NCBI GenBank assembly: GCA_944323955.1
Contig: CALUUK010000013.1
Span: 1-36,021, forward strand
Direction: 5' to 3'
Source: Candidatus Gastranaerophilales bacterium
GTDB lineage: Bacteria > Cyanobacteriota > Vampirovibrionia > Gastranaerophilales > Gastranaerophilaceae
Length of the DNA stretch: 36,021 nucleotides
Made by a program: the position numbers and the translations under genes. Below are positions 23,721 to 30,792 of the stretch, piece by piece (position 1 is the stretch's first letter; each line of letters begins with the position of its first letter). Below the pieces are notes generated by a model, which was given only the letters and a program-made list of their open reading frames with translations, did not search any database and was not told where the DNA came from.

Positions 23721-24200
23721 ATGAGCAAAAAAGTTTTATTAATAATTTTATTGTGGTCTGTCATTGTTATCGGATGGGTGTTAAAAAGCGAATATACATT
23801 GAATTTAGGCAGAGAAGTTATTCTTGAGACGGTACCTGTTGATCCGAGAGATTTATTTATGGGAGATTATGTTATTTTAGGATTTAAAATCGGGCAGCTG
23901 AGGTATTCTGAAAGAAAAAATTATGATACTGATATTCCTGTATATGTATATTTGAATGTAAACGGTGATAATATAGCAAGCCGTTCACGAGTAACTCAAA
24001 CTAAACCCGCATCAGGCAGCAACGATTTATATATAAAAGGGAAAGTAAAAAGAAACATAATTGAGTTTGGAATTGAAAATTATTATGTAAAAGAAAAAAC
24101 AGGAAAAAATTTGGAAAAAGAATTAAGAAACGGCGGTTTGGTAAAAGTAAAAATTGATAAATTCGGTAATGCTAAAGTTGTCGGCTTTGTTAACAGATAA
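23721..24200 (+). CDS. GDYXXLXY-domain protein
   Basis: This 159-residue protein has one N-terminal membrane anchor (VLLIILLWSVIVIGWVLKSE) and the family hallmark PVDPRDLFMGDYVILGFKI at about 47-65. A beta-rich extracytoplasmic domain follows (YIKGKVKRNIIEFGIENYYV). Length is usual for the family. AAGGA lies before the ATG and the gene is coupled to the upstream DUF2157 gene. Function unknown; it likely sits in the cell envelope with its partner. Confidence 0.85.
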   Translation: MSKKVLLIILLWSVIVIGWVLKSEYTLNLGREVILETVPVDPRDLFMGDYVILGFKIGQLRYSERKNYDTDIPVYVYLNVNGDNIASRSRVTQTKPASGSNDLYIKGKVKRNIIEFGIENYYVKEKTGKNLEKELRNGGLVKVKIDKFGNAKVVGFVNR

Positions 24201-24324
24201 AATTTTTCTTATATTTTTGTATATATGTATAATGCCCGGTTAATATTTGTAAAATTATACAAAATGCATGGGGATAAAATTTTTTAGCTGTTTTATAAAA
24301 TTGTAAATAATCTAAAGGTAAGAT

Positions 24325-25092
24325 ATGAATATAAATATTCCTAATATCTCTTTTGGCGGCGGATTTGTGTATAAAGACAGATATATTCCTAATAAACAAG
24401 ACATTACCCATGATGTTATCCGTACGGATCTTGAAGAAAAACTGGGACCGTATTTTTTCTATTTTGATCAATTGGTTAAAGAAAAAGATATGCCGACATT
24501 GGGAATTAATAAAACTTCCGCCTTGCCTCATATTTCATCAAAACAGCCGCAAAAGCAAAACATTGTTGATGAAGGACTTTTGGAATCTTTAAAAATATAT
24601 GCTTTTAGAATAAGGAGAAAAAATGAATTGTATTCAGGCGAGCAGCTTGTCGGTAAAACCGATAAAATTGCAGGTTTAAAATCAGCCGGAATAAAAAGTA
24701 TATATAGTCTTGCTCCGGATGATGAGTATAAACAGCAGGTTGAAGATAGCGGATTAAATTATTTCTCTTTAATTCAATCAGGCTTAAGTATTTTTGATAT
24801 CAACGGAGATATGATAAAAAACTTGATTAATAATCCTGAAAGTTATGTAAATGAAGGTAATGATGAAAAAATACAAGGATTAAAAGATTTTATTAAAACA
24901 TTAAACGGACAAAATCCTGATATGCCTCTGCCTATTTATTTTGGTTGCCATTATGGAACAGACAGAACTCTTTTCTGGTATAAATTATATAAAATTTTAA
25001 AAGATGAAGATATGAATAAACCCCTGTCTAATAAGGCAGTCAATCTTCTTGCAGAGTTTGCGCAGGAAGTTAATGAACATTTTAGATGGTAA
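24325..25092 (+). CDS. Protein-tyrosine/dual-specificity phosphatase-like protein with SFGG N-terminus
   Basis: This 255-residue protein starts MNINIPNISFGGGFVYKD, an N-terminal motif shared with two other genes here. The C-terminal half fits a cysteine phosphatase: a KIAGLKSAGIKSIYSLAPDD segment (about 110-135, like the early strands of dual-specificity phosphatases), then YFGCHYGTDRT, a CX5R(T) loop with nucleophile Cys208 and Arg214. A general-acid Asp cannot be fixed by eye. The region between 20 and 100 is unassigned. AAGG precedes the ATG. Terminal helices follow the loop as in the family. The ADP-ribosyltransferase-like gene starts 72 bp downstream. The substrate could be protein or phosphoinositide; this is open. 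Confidence 0.68.
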   Translation: MNINIPNISFGGGFVYKDRYIPNKQDITHDVIRTDLEEKLGPYFFYFDQLVKEKDMPTLGINKTSALPHISSKQPQKQNIVDEGLLESLKIYAFRIRRKNELYSGEQLVGKTDKIAGLKSAGIKSIYSLAPDDEYKQQVEDSGLNYFSLIQSGLSIFDINGDMIKNLINNPESYVNEGNDEKIQGLKDFIKTLNGQNPDMPLPIYFGCHYGTDRTLFWYKLYKILKDEDMNKPLSNKAVNLLAEFAQEVNEHFRW

Positions 25093-25164
25093 TTTTATAA
25101 TTTAGGCAATTATTTTTATTCAGGTGTTTTACTATTCTCGGTCTCACTAATTTAGGATAAAAAA

Positions 25165-25965
25165 ATGAATATTTCTGCTTGCAATCTTGGTATTTACTCA
25201 TCAATGAATTCTTTTAAAGGTACAGCGGTGCAGGCTGCGCCTAAGAGAACAATGGGGATTGAACGTGAATTACCTAATCCTTATTTATATGCTGACTGTG
25301 ATAATTTTAATTTTCCATATCATAAAAAAGAAGAATTAATTGCAGATTATAGAACAAAAATTAAAAAAGTCATTTTCGATTCCGAGGGTAAGCCGGATAA
25401 AAGGATTACTGATTTTCTGGATAATCAAAAGTTTGAAATTGAAACCGCTTCCGGTACTAAGAAGAGTATGACGGTTAAGGAGGCCATAAAATCATCTGTA
25501 CGCGAAGTTCATGATTTTAATGCTGACTTATTTCATGCTACCGGCTGGCGTGAAATAGGTGAAGATATAATTAGAAACGGATTTGACCCCGATAAAATTT
25601 CAAGAACGAAACTCGGACCCGGTTTTTATTTTTCCGGTGGCGAAGGCGGTGCACGTGAATATTCAAATTGCGTTCTAAGAGCCAAGTGTGAAGGTAAATG
25701 TGCTAATGTTGAGCCTTCTTTCTTCGAAAAAATTACAAGTGCAGGGGTAATAGGTTATCTTCAGGATTTTATAGGTTTACCTCATGACAGTTATTCTTTA
25801 AATAATGTTTCATATGAACTTTGCGCAAAAATATTTAATGAATATGCAAGACATTATCTTGTGGATGAATTAGGAATAGATATGGCATATGGTTCTTCAG
25901 GAAGATTTGAAACTTGCTTTGCCGTATATAATCCAAAATCCATTTCAAATATAAGGTTTGTTTAA
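25165..25965 (+). CDS. PARP/ART-like ADP-ribosyltransferase domain protein with SFKG N-terminus
   Basis: This 266-residue protein begins MNISACNLGIYSSMNSFKG. From about residue 118 it follows the plan of H-Y-E ADP-ribosyltransferases: LFHATGW with His124 (the H of HGT-type motifs), then IIRNGFDP, then GPGFYFSGG with Tyr155, and a last strand RFETCFAVYNPKSISNIRF with Glu249 near the catalytic position. By strict alignment to PARP1, the residue at the Glu position may be the Cys two places later, so activity is uncertain. AGGA lies before the ATG. It follows the phosphatase-like gene, and the two share the N-terminal motif but no other similarity. Such enzymes modify protein or nucleic acid; an effector role is inference. 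Confidence 0.58.
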   Translation: MNISACNLGIYSSMNSFKGTAVQAAPKRTMGIERELPNPYLYADCDNFNFPYHKKEELIADYRTKIKKVIFDSEGKPDKRITDFLDNQKFEIETASGTKKSMTVKEAIKSSVREVHDFNADLFHATGWREIGEDIIRNGFDPDKISRTKLGPGFYFSGGEGGAREYSNCVLRAKCEGKCANVEPSFFEKITSAGVIGYLQDFIGLPHDSYSLNNVSYELCAKIFNEYARHYLVDELGIDMAYGSSGRFETCFAVYNPKSISNIRFV

Positions 25966-26011
25966 TAATTCTGCTTCAAAGAATGTATTATGATATAAAC
26001 TTGATTATGTA

Positions 26012-26040
26012 TTGACAAAATCAAATGAGTTGATTAAGAT
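26012..26040 (+). promoter_or_regulatory. Sigma70-type promoter of the RHH-NifX gene
   Basis: TTGACA at 26012-26017 and TAAGAT at 26035-26040 are spaced 17 bp apart, about 20 bp before the start codon at 26060. Confidence 0.55.
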
Positions 26041-26059
26041 TATATTGTAAGGTAAAAAC

Positions 26060-26686
26060 ATGTTTGAATGCAAAAAAAATAAATGGGGCGGAAAACGCAG
26101 TTCTTCGGGAAGAAAGAAAACTTGTCTTAATAAAGTTCCTTTTAACAGAAGGATAGATGAATGTGTTTTAAAAATATTAAGAGAATATGCGCGTCAAAAT
26201 TGTATTACGGAGACTGAAGCGCTTGAAAGTGCTATTTTGCTGCAGTCAAATATATATAAAAAGAAAACAGGAGGTCTTATGAAGATAGTTATACCTACGG
26301 CAGAAGGGAAGTTGTGCGGACATTTCGGGCATTGTGAATCTTTTTCATTTGTTGAAATAAATCCCGAGACAAAAGAAATTATAAGCATTGAAGAAAGAAT
26401 TCCGGAAGACGGGATTTCATGCCAGAGTGCAAGCTGGATAAGTGCACAAGGTGCAAATCTGGTTCTTGCGGGAGGTATGGGCGGCAAGCCGGTAGGGCTT
26501 CTTTCCCAAAACGGGGTAGAGGTTGTTCTGGGTTGTCCTGAATTGCCCATTAAAGAAGTTGTTGAAAAATATATGAATAATTCTTTGGTTACCGGAGAAA
26601 ATACATGCGGCGGCGGTGATCATCATCACCATCATCATTGTCACGGTCATCATGGGGAACATGGCGGTCATTGCCATCATGAATAG
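26060..26686 (+). CDS. Fusion of a ribbon-helix-helix-like domain and a NifX/FeMo-cofactor-type domain with His-rich tail
   Basis: This 208-residue protein has three parts. Residues 1-73 are basic and then form a ribbon-helix-helix-like unit (KVPFNRRIDECVLKILREYA). Residues 74-180 match the dinitrogenase iron-molybdenum cofactor domain of NifX/NifB-tail/NafY proteins (KIVIPTAEGKLCGHFGHCES, and ANLVLAGGMGGKPVGLL). Such domains often bind metal clusters and also occur in species without nitrogenase. The end is a metal-binding tail of His, Cys and Gly (about 185-208). AAGG precedes the first ATG. A perfect AGGAGG lies 4 bp before an in-frame ATG at 26279, so a second, 135-residue product lacking the DNA-binding part is likely. 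It could be a metal-responsive regulator that controls its own operon. Confidence 0.78.
   Translation: MFECKKNKWGGKRSSSGRKKTCLNKVPFNRRIDECVLKILREYARQNCITETEALESAILLQSNIYKKKTGGLMKIVIPTAEGKLCGHFGHCESFSFVEINPETKEIISIEERIPEDGISCQSASWISAQGANLVLAGGMGGKPVGLLSQNGVEVVLGCPELPIKEVVEKYMNNSLVTGENTCGGGDHHHHHHCHGHHGEHGGHCHHE
26269..26281 (+). promoter_or_regulatory. Internal Shine-Dalgarno and start codon for a short NifX-type product
   Basis: AGGAGG followed by TCTT and an in-frame ATG (26279-26281) falls exactly at the boundary between the RHH-like and NifX-type domains. The short product would be residues 74-208 of the long one. Confidence 0.55.
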
Positions 26687-27134
26687 TACTTTGGACAAAC
26701 AAGCAGCTGCTGTTGAAAATTTTGAATGCGGATATAATTGTGCACAATCCGTTTTGCTGGCTTTTTACAAAGAAATCGGAACCGATAAGGATACTGCTTT
26801 AAAACTTGCTTCGTCTTTCGGCGGCGGGATGGGAAGGCTGCGGGAAGTATGCGGTGCGGTTTGTGCAATGTTTATAATAGCGGGAATTATAAAGGGATAT
26901 ACCGAACCTGACAATGACGAAGTAAAACATAAGCATTATGCGCTTATTCAGGATCTGGCAAATGAGTTTAAATCAAAATTCGGCACCATAATCTGCAGGG
27001 AATTGCTGGGTGAAGTTGGTGCTGATAATTCTCCGGAGCCTTCAAAAAGAACAAAAGAATACTATCAAACACGTCCTTGTTCAAAATTTATTAAATATGC
27101 CGCAAAAATTATTGTAGAGAAAATTACCCCATGA
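26679..27134 (+). CDS. C_GCAxxG_C_C family protein
   Basis: This 151-residue protein carries the family signature: ECGYNCAQSVLLAF, SSFGGGMGRLREVCGAVCAM, and later Cys residues in ICRELLG and TRPCSKFI. The conserved cysteines and glycines suggest a redox or metal-cluster role, but the biochemistry is unsettled. The start at 26679 is chosen because the ATG overlaps the end of the preceding gene by 8 bp, typical translational coupling; a longer in-frame ATG at 26616 would lie within the His-rich tail of the upstream gene. Pairing with a metal-binding NifX-type protein supports a metal or redox function. Confidence 0.87.
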   Translation: MNSTLDKQAAAVENFECGYNCAQSVLLAFYKEIGTDKDTALKLASSFGGGMGRLREVCGAVCAMFIIAGIIKGYTEPDNDEVKHKHYALIQDLANEFKSKFGTIICRELLGEVGADNSPEPSKRTKEYYQTRPCSKFIKYAAKIIVEKITP

Positions 27135-27154
27135 TAAATTCACGGGGTAATTTT
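27120..27154. terminator. Shared bidirectional terminator inside two coding ends
   Basis: AAAATTACCCC at 27120-27130 pairs with GGGGTAATTTT at 27144-27154. Both convergent genes (26679-27134 plus, 27140-28177 minus) stop in the loop, and each arm encodes the same last residues, Lys-Ile-Thr-Pro. Confidence 0.85.
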
Positions 27155-28177
27155 TCTTGTAAAAATATATTTTAACGTGTTTTTTACTTGAGTTGTCAAA
27201 GAAACTTTTTTCATTGCCAAAAGATTCGGATTTATGTGAAAATTTTTGTATTGTTTTAATTTTGGTGAATTTATTATATCAATAAAGTGATTATAGTCCG
27301 GATGTTTAGGATTTGCTACATTGTATTTGTCGAAATTTTTAAGAAAAGTAGTTGATTCATCGCGTTTATCAAGTAAAAGGAAGTCAACTTGCGCATCAAG
27401 TTCATTTGCATATTTTATGTATTCAATTATTTCTTTATAATTTACCGAAGAAATTATAAAATTAAGACGAAAATCCGGCAGTTTATTATTTTTGTGCAGA
27501 TATGAAATATATTCCAAGTTATTTTTAACAGCAGATAGATTACCGTTTCTTACAAGTTTTTTATATGTTGAATTTTTAAAAGAAGGGACGGAAAATTTGA
27601 TGGATGCGATTTTATTTTCAATATCAAGATTTTTAATATTTTCTTCTGAAGCGTAAATTCCGTTTGAAACAATTTCAAATCTTATATGCGGGTATTGTTT
27701 TGAAATTCTTTTTACGAGATTAATGGAGTGTTTGCTGGAAAAGAGCTCTCCAACCATACTGAGTCTTACAAATTTGGCATTTTTTAAAAGAGGTATCAGT
27801 TTTGTATCAATAATACCATTCCATTTATCCGCTTCTTTTTGAGACATAACTTTGACGGAGTCATTGCAAAAAACGCATTTTGCTGTGCAGGAATAGTCAT
27901 AACACAGGCTTATCTCCAAAGGGTAATTTGTTATTTTTTCATATTTTACTTTGTCCGAATGATTGGGAAGGCATTCTTTTATATTGCAATATTTATAATC
28001 ACCTTCAAGAATGCTGCGTCTTAATTCTTGTGCAGCAGCTCCGTTCCATATTTCTTCAATATCTTGTTCAAGGATATTGCCCAGACAATAACTGTTATTC
28101 CACCATCTGCAGCAACAATAGCATTTTCCGTCAACATCAATTTCAAATTCTTCAAAAGGTTTGGAACAATATTTCAA
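27140..28177 (-). CDS. Radical SAM protein with N-terminal SPASM-like cysteine region
   Basis: This 345-residue protein has the radical SAM cluster motif CTAKCVFC with Cys97, Cys101 and Cys104. The TIM-barrel segments that follow include KFVRLSMVGELFSSKHS and FEIVSNGIY. In front is a Cys-rich segment (Cys19, 21, 22, 23, 31, 64, 69) with LGNILEQDIEEIWNG, the wording of a SPASM/twitch auxiliary-cluster region, placed unusually before the barrel. No substrate can be named; such proteins modify peptides, sugars or nucleotides. The ribosome site is poor (AAAGG, 15 bp before the ATG). The gene follows a second radical SAM gene by 13 bp and is probably co-transcribed with it. The last codons share a terminator with the convergent gene. 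Confidence 0.83.
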   Translation of the reverse strand: MKYCSKPFEEFEIDVDGKCYCCCRWWNNSYCLGNILEQDIEEIWNGAAAQELRRSILEGDYKYCNIKECLPNHSDKVKYEKITNYPLEISLCYDYSCTAKCVFCNDSVKVMSQKEADKWNGIIDTKLIPLLKNAKFVRLSMVGELFSSKHSINLVKRISKQYPHIRFEIVSNGIYASEENIKNLDIENKIASIKFSVPSFKNSTYKKLVRNGNLSAVKNNLEYISYLHKNNKLPDFRLNFIISSVNYKEIIEYIKYANELDAQVDFLLLDKRDESTTFLKNFDKYNVANPKHPDYNHFIDIINSPKLKQYKNFHINPNLLAMKKVSLTTQVKNTLKYIFTRKITP

Positions 28178-28190
28178 AAATATAATACCT

Positions 28191-29153
28191 TTATTTTATT
28201 TGTGCTTCAAACCATTCTTTGGCATCTCCAAAGAATACACCTTTATTTCTTAGTGATTTGAAATACAAAAGAGCTTCTTTTAATTCATTTGAAATCGGTT
28301 TATTTTGATTTTCACCATACCAATCGTATTCAATTGCAATTTCAATATGTGTGCAGCCGATATCAAAACATCTTTTTGTAAATGCTTTAATTTCTTTCAT
28401 ACTGTCATTTACACCCGGAATTAAAATATATTTAATCTGTACTCTTCCGATAGGGTTATTTTTTGTAGCTTTTACATATTTAGCCAGATTTTTCCAAACG
28501 GTATCAAATTTTTTAACACGTTTTATTTTTTCGAAAGTTTCTTTTGTTCCCGCATCAACAGATACTTTTAACTCAGAATCCGCCATTGAAATTATCTTTG
28601 CAATACTTTCATTAAATATAATGGCATTTGTTAATATAACAATATTTGCTTTTGTTAAAAGACCTATGTAAGCAAGATATTCCAATTCTCCTTCCGGGAA
28701 AACAGTGGGTTCTCCTCCGCCGATTATATAAATACATTTTTCAAGAATCAGATTGTTATTATACAATTCTTTGATTACGGGTTTAACATCCCAGCTTTCT
28801 CTTGTATTTAACCAGTGTTTTGTATTTGGGTCGCCTTTTGATTGTACACAGTAAGAACAGTCACAGTTACATTTTGTTCTTGACGAGATAGAAATGAAAC
28901 TAAAACCTATTTTTTCATCCCATTCTCTTTCCTGGCAGTGCGAACAATTTTGGCAAGGCTCGGGAATATCGCCTGCTTTAAATTTTTCCAGATAATAATT
29001 TCTTCTCTGTTTATAATCTTCTATATCTATTAATTCGCCGTTATAATTATCTAAATATTGAAGTTTATTATCATATGGAGAACAGCAAAAATTAATGTTA
29101 TCCGGATTTATTGCAAGTTTATGTAATAGTGCATCACAACATTTGTATTTCAT
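28191..29153 (-). CDS. Radical SAM protein, paralogue of the gene at 29592-30578
   Basis: This 320-residue protein has radical SAM motif CNCDCSYC (Cys95, Cys99, Cys102), then YIIGGGEPTVFPEGEL (the GGE motif that contacts SAM) and KVSVDAGTKETFEKIKRVKK. The N-terminus has paired cysteines (5-6, 23-24) and PCQNCSHC (67, 70, 73), likely an extra Fe-S cluster. The same plan (paired Cys, DNYNGEL-like segment, PCQNC, CNCxCxYC) recurs in the gene at 29592, so the two are duplicates. AGGAAG precedes the ATG. First gene of a two-gene minus-strand unit. Substrate unknown. Confidence 0.85.
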   Translation of the reverse strand: MKYKCCDALLHKLAINPDNINFCCSPYDNKLQYLDNYNGELIDIEDYKQRRNYYLEKFKAGDIPEPCQNCSHCQEREWDEKIGFSFISISSRTKCNCDCSYCVQSKGDPNTKHWLNTRESWDVKPVIKELYNNNLILEKCIYIIGGGEPTVFPEGELEYLAYIGLLTKANIVILTNAIIFNESIAKIISMADSELKVSVDAGTKETFEKIKRVKKFDTVWKNLAKYVKATKNNPIGRVQIKYILIPGVNDSMKEIKAFTKRCFDIGCTHIEIAIEYDWYGENQNKPISNELKEALLYFKSLRNKGVFFGDAKEWFEAQIK

Positions 29154-29305
29154 ATTTTGAACTTCCTGTCTGTTTTATATTTTGATTATAGTACATAAAT
29201 TGAAAAATGAATATATTTAATAATGCAGTTTTTTAAAAACTAAAAATTGTATTTTGAAGTTTTGTATTATAAAATATTCTCAGAGTATAGATATTGAGGT
29301 TTTAT

Positions 29306-29602
29306 ATGAATTTTTTTGGAAAATTGTTTAAAAATAAAAAAAATAAATCAGCGGCTGAATATGCTATAGATGGTGAATTCCTATGCTCAAAAGGACAATG
29401 TGTTAAAGCTGTAAAAGAATTTGATAAGGCAATTGCACTGGAGCCCAAAAATGATATGTTTTATGCTTCAAGAAGCAAAGCATATAAAAATCTGGAAAAG
29501 TATCAGGAAGCACTTTCCGATATTGAAAAAGCGCTTGAACTGCAGCCGGAAGTTTCTTTGTATCGAAAATTAAAAAGACAAATATTGGTCTTTATTGATT
29601 AG
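29306..29602 (+). CDS. Small TPR-repeat protein
   Basis: This 98-residue protein has a basic N-terminus (MNFFGKLFKNKKNKS) and two tetratricopeptide units: about 18-51 (AIDGEFLCSKGQCVKAVKEF) and 52-85 (NDMFYASRSKAYKNLEKYQE). TPRs mediate protein contacts. GAGGT lies 5 bp before the ATG at 29306, which decides this start. The gene sits between radical SAM genes on the other strand, and its last 11 bp overlap the end of the 29592-30578 gene. It may scaffold those enzymes; that is only suggested by position. Confidence 0.82.
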   Translation: MNFFGKLFKNKKNKSAAEYAIDGEFLCSKGQCVKAVKEFDKAIALEPKNDMFYASRSKAYKNLEKYQEALSDIEKALELQPEVSLYRKLKRQILVFID

Positions 29603-30578
29603 TCATTATATAGTGCATAACCTCATCAGGGGTATCAAACCAGAGGTTATTTTCATTGCACAGTTCAAAGAATAAACTAATAAGGTTCTTATAATGAATA
29701 GGAATCTTATTTTTATTTGCGAAAATTTCATTTGCGTATTTGTGCTCAAGATGAAGAGAAACTCTTGTAATACCGATTTCTTTCATTTTTTTAATGAAAC
29801 TTTTGATTTCATTTTCATTATCATTAACATTTTTCAAAATAATATATTTTACATTTATTTCGGGATTATCCGATTTTGATGCTTTTACATATTTTCTTAG
29901 GTTTTTTATAACATCATTAAATTTATCTATGCGTTTTATTAATTTATAAGTTTCACGACATCCGCAGTCTAAGGACATATTTAAAGATGCTTTTTTCTTT
30001 GCAAGCAGTTTTTGTACAATTGGTTGAAAAATAATATTGTTTGATGAAAAATCAATTTTCTTTACACCGTATTTAAGAAATGTTTTAACAATCGAATCTG
30101 CTTCTTTTAAAACGGAAAAGTCACCGCCGTGGAAAACTACTCTTAAATTTTCGGTATCAAGTAAATTGTGTTTATATAAACCTTTTATAATCGGGAGAAG
30201 GTCATAGTATTCACTTTTTTCTTTTCTTTTTGTAATTTTGCCTTTTGAAAATTCCATTCTGTCGCAATAAAAACAACCGCAATTACATTGTGTCCAGCTG
30301 TTTAAATATATTAAAGAAAATTTTTCGTTAAAAGTATCTTCCCCGGTTTTGTCTTTCAGATAAAAACAATTTTGGCACGGCAGGTCTTTAAAATCTTCAT
30401 TTAAAAGTTTTTCATATATTTCTTTTTTCTTTGTTTTTAAATATTCAAAATCAAAATTTTTAATATTTCCGTCATAATTGTCATAATAAAAAGGGCCGAG
30501 ATTTCCTAATACGCAGCAAGAGCGTATTTTATCCGGAAAAAAAGTCAATACGTTATTAAATTCTGGGCAAAATTTCAT
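29592..30578 (-). CDS. Radical SAM protein, paralogue of the gene at 28191-29153
   Basis: This 328-residue protein has radical SAM motif CNCGCFYC (Cys98, Cys102, Cys105), then VVFHGGDFSVLKEAD, where Asp replaces the usual Glu of GGE, and SLDCGCRETYKLIKRIDKF. N-terminal cysteines at 4, 21-22 and 68/71 (PCQNC) follow the same plan as the neighbouring paralogue. The ribosome site is weak (GGTAAT). Its 3' end overlaps the TPR gene. The GGE-to-GGD change may alter SAM binding or mark a degenerate enzyme. Substrate unknown. Confidence 0.82.
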   Translation of the reverse strand: MKFCPEFNNVLTFFPDKIRSCCVLGNLGPFYYDNYDGNIKNFDFEYLKTKKKEIYEKLLNEDFKDLPCQNCFYLKDKTGEDTFNEKFSLIYLNSWTQCNCGCFYCDRMEFSKGKITKRKEKSEYYDLLPIIKGLYKHNLLDTENLRVVFHGGDFSVLKEADSIVKTFLKYGVKKIDFSSNNIIFQPIVQKLLAKKKASLNMSLDCGCRETYKLIKRIDKFNDVIKNLRKYVKASKSDNPEINVKYIILKNVNDNENEIKSFIKKMKEIGITRVSLHLEHKYANEIFANKNKIPIHYKNLISLFFELCNENNLWFDTPDEVMHYIMTNQ

Positions 30579-30712
30579 AAATTACCAATATTGTTTAAAT
30601 TGTTATGCTTTACTGTATATTATAATTGATTTTCAAAATATCTGCTTTGTTTAATATTAAGAAAAGTTATTTTTTTAAGTTTTTTTTAATAAATATGAAG
30701 GATATGGGAATA

Positions 30713-30760
30713 TAACATATATGTTACAATAGTTGTTAACAGTTGAATTACATATATAAT
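30713..30760 (+). promoter_or_regulatory. Promoter and palindrome before the autotransporter
   Basis: TTGTTA at 30733-30738 and TATAAT at 30755-30760 are spaced 16 bp apart. Just upstream is a 14-bp palindrome, TAACATATATGTTA, at 30713-30726, placed where an activator or repressor could bind. Confidence 0.5.
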
Positions 30761-30792
30761 ATACATAATGAACTGATTCGGAGTCTGGAATT

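Noticed and set aside
26417-26698. Met-rich minus-strand frame over the His-rich tail
   Set aside because: It is the complement of the His codons (CAT/ATG) of the NifX-type protein.
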